Origin: Anaerobacillus isosaccharinicus
GTDB lineage: Bacteria; Bacillota; Bacilli; Bacillales; Anaerobacillaceae
DNA: 64,000 nt
NCBI RefSeq assembly: GCF_001866075.3
Contig: NZ_CP063356.1
Span: 4,578,164 to 4,642,163, forward strand
Direction of reading: 5' to 3'
The position numbers and the translations under genes were made by a program. Below are positions 60,971 through 64,000 of the stretch, piece by piece. Within the stretch, counting starts at the first letter, position 1, and every line of letters starts with the position of its first letter. Under the pieces are notes generated by a model. That model searched no databases. It was given only the letters and a program-made list of their open reading frames with translations, and was not told the origin of the DNA.

Positions 60971-63056
60971 TACGTTCACCATCCATCATCAATAGTTCTC
61001 TTCCATCTGGGGTTATTTTTGTCCCAGCCCGACCTTTTCTCTTACTAATAAACCCGAGATCTTCGAGGTATTGGAGCCGATAGCGAATTTGCTGCTCCGT
61101 TAGACGATAGCTCAAGTGTTCTTCTGTTAACTCTGAAAGCTTCTTTCTTCCCACTAGTTCTTTTCGTTGATTTAATTCATATATTTCGTTTAATAAAAAT
61201 AAGTACTCAGCGCGCTCACCATTTGTTTCCCAATCTACTAAAGTCTCTTTTAGTTTCTCTTGTTTAGAAGGTCCATATTCTTTGACAGTTTGTTCATCTG
61301 AAGGAACCGTCATTTCAAAAAAATGGTGATTTGGAATGTCAGAATTCCTTATTTTTGTTCCATCGCAAACAGTTAACATATAATCGATTGTATTCTTTAG
61401 TTCTCGAATATTTCCATTCCAAGTGTAGGACTGTAATTGTTTTAAGACATCGTCATCGATTTGTATATACTCCTTGCCATTTGCGATCATAAAATGACGG
61501 ATCAGATGAGGTAAATCCCCTATACGTTCTCGAAGAGGTGGCAAACGCAAATAAAGAGCTTTTAAGCGGTGGTACAAGTCGACCCGGAATTTACCACTAT
61601 TAATCATTTCTACAAAATTACAATTAGTTGCAGCAATAATCCTCACATCAATAGGAATGATTTTGTTGCCGCCAATTCGCATAATTTCTTTTTCTTGAAG
61701 GACACGGAGCAATCTCGCTTGAATTTTCGATGAAATATCACCTATTTCATCTAGAAAAATGGTACCACCATTCGCTTGTTCAAATAAACCGACTTTGCCA
61801 CCTTTTTTAGCACCTGTGAAAGATCCTTCTTCATACCCGAACAGTTCTGCTTCAACAAGGTCTTCTGGAAGAGCACTAAAATTTACAGCTAAGTAAGGAC
61901 CAAGTCTCCGCTCAGATAAGGAATGTATGGCACTGGCAAAAAGCTCTTTGCCCGTACCTGATTCCCCTTCAATTAACACCGTTAAATTTGTTTTCGCTAG
62001 TTTGTTAGCTATTTGTTTTGCTTCTTGGATTTCTGCACTCTCACCAATAATGTCATTCAACTTATATTTCGCTACATACCCTTGACTGACCATTTTTTGC
62101 TTTAATTTTTTCTCGATCTCAATCGTTTTTTTCGTATCTTTAAACGTACAAACAATCGAATGATCAGTTATGATTTTAAAACGATTTACAACGACTTCAT
62201 AGTGCTTTGTAGAAAAGAGCATGTTTTCTTCAACATCTCCGTTAATGACAAAGTAAAGCAAATCCGTATCAATAATAATGTCCTCTATTTTTCTACCAAT
62301 AGCTGTCTCTCTAGATATTGCTAATATTGATTCTAAATTTTCATTAAAGGCAGTAATGATTCCTTGGGCATTTATCGCTAAAATTCCATCATGAACACCG
62401 TCAATTACTTTTTTTAGATGGGAATTTAGAAACAAAGTTTCATTGTTTGTTTTCACTAATTCCCTAGATAGTTGGATAATTTTTTTCATATATTTCTCTG
62501 ATAGATTAACCTCATCATGAAGCTCAAAAAATCTTAACACTTCTAAAATTGTTGATAAATCTAGTAATCTTGGCCCAATATCAATTACTTTCTCAACCCA
62601 CTCTGGGACATATGCAATTTCACCTGGGGTAATCGCAATCGAAACCGGTCGAATTTGCATCTCTCCAGGAAGATGTGGAATATAGTTTAGGTGGTCAACT
62701 CCTAATTTCTCTAGGGAGTTAATTGAATCATAGACAGTTGATTTAACATCATTAACCAACAATACATCAGTCCCCTCAGGGATCACCAATAACCGATCAA
62801 TATAATTGTAGTTAATAATCCTTCTTGCTACAATAATTGGCACTTTTGGAGAGACAATCTGAAAACCTGGTTCATCTAGTAATACTTTCGAAGAAACGAC
62901 AATGACATCTGCCGTAATCGTTCCCCCCGTCCACTCGTCAAGGGCATAACTATCAATTTGAACGATATCACCAATCGTTTCTTCAAGTTGCTGGCATAAT
63001 GCGACCCTTGTCATTTCTGTTCCTGTTACAACCCCTACTTGTTTTCGACTATCCAT
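60963..63056 (-). CDS. Sigma-54-interacting activator with PrpR-like sensor, PAS and winged helix
   Basis: 697 residues. N-terminal sensor-like region (about 1-170, PrpR_N-like), PAS (about 205-310: G-I-L-A-I-N-A-Q-G-I-I-T-A-F-N), then AAA+ with Walker A G-E-S-G-T-G-K-E, G-S-F-T-G-A (sigma-54 contact loop), Walker B G-G-T-I-F-L-D-E-I-G-D, and R-I-G-D-L-P-H-L. The C-terminus has no Fis helix-turn-helix; instead a winged-helix-like segment (LTEQQIRYRLQYLEDLGFISKRKGRAGTKIT, about 645-680). Needs SigL to act. It overlaps oppF-like and iadA genes by 8 nt on each side, so it likely controls this operon. Its first ATG is fixed by the overlap. Confidence 0.92.
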   Translation of the reverse strand: MDSRKQVGVVTGTEMTRVALCQQLEETIGDIVQIDSYALDEWTGGTITADVIVVSSKVLLDEPGFQIVSPKVPIIVARRIINYNYIDRLLVIPEGTDVLLVNDVKSTVYDSINSLEKLGVDHLNYIPHLPGEMQIRPVSIAITPGEIAYVPEWVEKVIDIGPRLLDLSTILEVLRFFELHDEVNLSEKYMKKIIQLSRELVKTNNETLFLNSHLKKVIDGVHDGILAINAQGIITAFNENLESILAISRETAIGRKIEDIIIDTDLLYFVINGDVEENMLFSTKHYEVVVNRFKIITDHSIVCTFKDTKKTIEIEKKLKQKMVSQGYVAKYKLNDIIGESAEIQEAKQIANKLAKTNLTVLIEGESGTGKELFASAIHSLSERRLGPYLAVNFSALPEDLVEAELFGYEEGSFTGAKKGGKVGLFEQANGGTIFLDEIGDISSKIQARLLRVLQEKEIMRIGGNKIIPIDVRIIAATNCNFVEMINSGKFRVDLYHRLKALYLRLPPLRERIGDLPHLIRHFMIANGKEYIQIDDDVLKQLQSYTWNGNIRELKNTIDYMLTVCDGTKIRNSDIPNHHFFEMTVPSDEQTVKEYGPSKQEKLKETLVDWETNGERAEYLFLLNEIYELNQRKELVGRKKLSELTEEHLSYRLTEQQIRYRLQYLEDLGFISKRKGRAGTKITPDGRELLMMDGERND

Positions 63057-64000
63057 GCTTACTCACACTTTCATCTTGAAATAAATGGCAGGCAACTTGT
63101 AAACCCTGACAGCTCTGTAATGTTGGCCTAACCTGGTGACAAATGTCCATGACCTCTGGGCACCGCGGTGCAAAGGCACAGCCAGGTGGTGGTGCAGCTG
63201 GATTTGGAACATCGCCCTTTAAAATAATTCTTTCCCTCTTTTGAAAAGGATCTGGAATTGGAACTGCGGAAAGTAAACTTTTCGTATATGGATGAAGAGG
63301 GTTTTCATATAAGGTATCCACATCGCCCATCTCCACAATCTTTCCTAAATACATGACGCATATTTTATTACAAAGTTGGTAAACAACACTTAAGTCGTGG
63401 GATATAAAAATATAAGTTAACCCAAATTCTTCTTGTAAATCTTGTAACAAATTAATAATCTGAGATTGAATCGAGACATCAAGGGCAGACACAGGTTCAT
63501 CTAAGACAATTAATTTCGGGTGTAAAATTAATGCTCTAGCAATCCCAATTCGTTGTCGTTGTCCACCTGAAAATTCATGGGGATAACGAAACATTTGTCC
63601 TTCATTAAGCCCAACAACATTTAAAATCTTAGAAATCATCTCTTTTCGCTTTTGTTTATCACGAATACCGTGAGTCGTTAACGGTTCACTTAAAATCTCA
63701 AACACATTTAAGCGGGGGTTTAACGATGAATACGGGTCTTGGAAGACCATTTGCATATCTTTACGTACTTCACGAATTTCTTTTGTACTTAAGCCAACTA
63801 AATTTTTCCCTTGAAAAACAACCTCACCTTCAGTAGGTTCAATTAATTGTAGTAACGTGCGTCCCATTGTCGATTTTCCACAACCTGACTCACCAACAAT
63901 CCCAACGGTTTCACCTTCTCCAATCGAAAATGTGATCCCATCTACCGCTTTTACGAACCTCGTTTTTCGCTTTAACAATCCGGAGCGAATCGGAAAGTGT
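63049..64000 (-). CDS. Oligopeptide ABC transporter ATPase (OppF/DppF-like), 5' end outside the window
   Basis: Reading past the window edge gives H-F-P-I-R-S-G-L-L-K-R-K-T-R-F-V-K-A-V-D-G-I, the usual OppF start, so the gene continues beyond 64000. Walker A G-E-S-G-C-G-K-S, signature F-S-G-G-Q-R-Q-R-I-G, Walker B L-I-V-L-D-E-P-V-S-A-L-D, switch His in F-I-S-H-D-L-S-V-V. C-terminal oligo_HPY domain with A-P-P-P-G-C-A-F-A-P-R-C-P. Powers peptide uptake. The stop overlaps the activator start by 8 nt. The rest of the opp operon lies to the right. Confidence 0.93.
   Translation of the reverse strand, partial: HFPIRSGLLKRKTRFVKAVDGITFSIGEGETVGIVGESGCGKSTMGRTLLQLIEPTEGEVVFQGKNLVGLSTKEIREVRKDMQMVFQDPYSSLNPRLNVFEILSEPLTTHGIRDKQKRKEMISKILNVVGLNEGQMFRYPHEFSGGQRQRIGIARALILHPKLIVLDEPVSALDVSIQSQIINLLQDLQEEFGLTYIFISHDLSVVYQLCNKICVMYLGKIVEMGDVDTLYENPLHPYTKSLLSAVPIPDPFQKRERIILKGDVPNPAAPPPGCAFAPRCPEVMDICHQVRPTLQSCQGLQVACHLFQDESVSKHG

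Overview
The window is a low-G+C chromosomal segment from a spore-forming Bacillaceae bacterium. The evidence is an alpha/beta-type small acid-soluble spore protein (12152-12346), a SpoVB-like flippase, a YjcZ-family peptide, a CsxC/SPOCS-type spore protein with a good sigma-K-like promoter, KapB, a sn-glycerol-1-phosphate dehydrogenase, a Sip-type signal peptidase, and AGGAGG-type ribosome binding sites with many TTG/GTG starts. I see no rRNA, tRNA or CRISPR array.

Layout. 1-4 kb: a minus-strand run of small membrane and lipoprotein genes, several apparently decayed (ATC or ATT where a start is expected, a stop at codon 4 of a lipoprotein). 4-12 kb: class A penicillin-binding protein, a LysM wall protein, a GalT/HIT-like protein, and a TetR-regulated SDR gene with matching operators on both genes. 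12-22 kb: SASP, M20 amidohydrolase plus DMT exporter, SpoVB-like flippase, azoreductase/MarR pair with palindromic operators, signal peptidase, SDR, MFS transporter. 22-25 kb: a phage-type orphan gene and a complete IS3-family element sitting in the middle of a dispersed palindromic repeat array. 25-35 kb: ECF sigma/anti-sigma pair, a prenyltransferase-fold protein, and metabolic and acetyltransferase genes. 35-48 kb: a giant polytopic membrane protein, a molybdopterin oxidoreductase, ilvE, exonuclease III, kapB, a HAD phosphatase/glycerol-1-phosphate dehydrogenase pair. 48-59 kb: methyltransferase, serine hydrolase, aldo/keto reductase, M20 peptidase, spore protein, nitroreductase, a frameshifted amine oxidase, and an IS6-like element with a perfect 8-bp target duplication between hemD-like and ywbE genes. 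59-64 kb: isoaspartyl dipeptidase, a sigma-54-type activator and an oligopeptide ABC ATPase, joined by two 8-bp overlaps into a peptide-use operon.

The most notable observation is a pair of genes about 5 kb apart, each interrupted by one in-frame UGA exactly where relatives carry cysteine: a thioredoxin-fold peroxiredoxin-like gene (G-UGA-P-V-C, 28223-28762) and a GAF/HATPase histidine-kinase-like gene (E-T-L-UGA-K-E, 33240-34364). In each, a stem of seven base pairs follows the UGA with its apical loop starting 25-26 nt downstream and G as the second loop base, which is the geometry of a bacterial SECIS element. Both are proposed as selenocysteine genes that ordinary gene calling would split or truncate. 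The claim depends on selA/selB/selC/selD elsewhere in the genome, which this window cannot show.

A second notable feature is a family of palindromic units, CGGA-N7-TCCG, about 20 bp each and spaced about 50 bp, in three intergenic arrays with two units in one orientation followed by two or three in the other.
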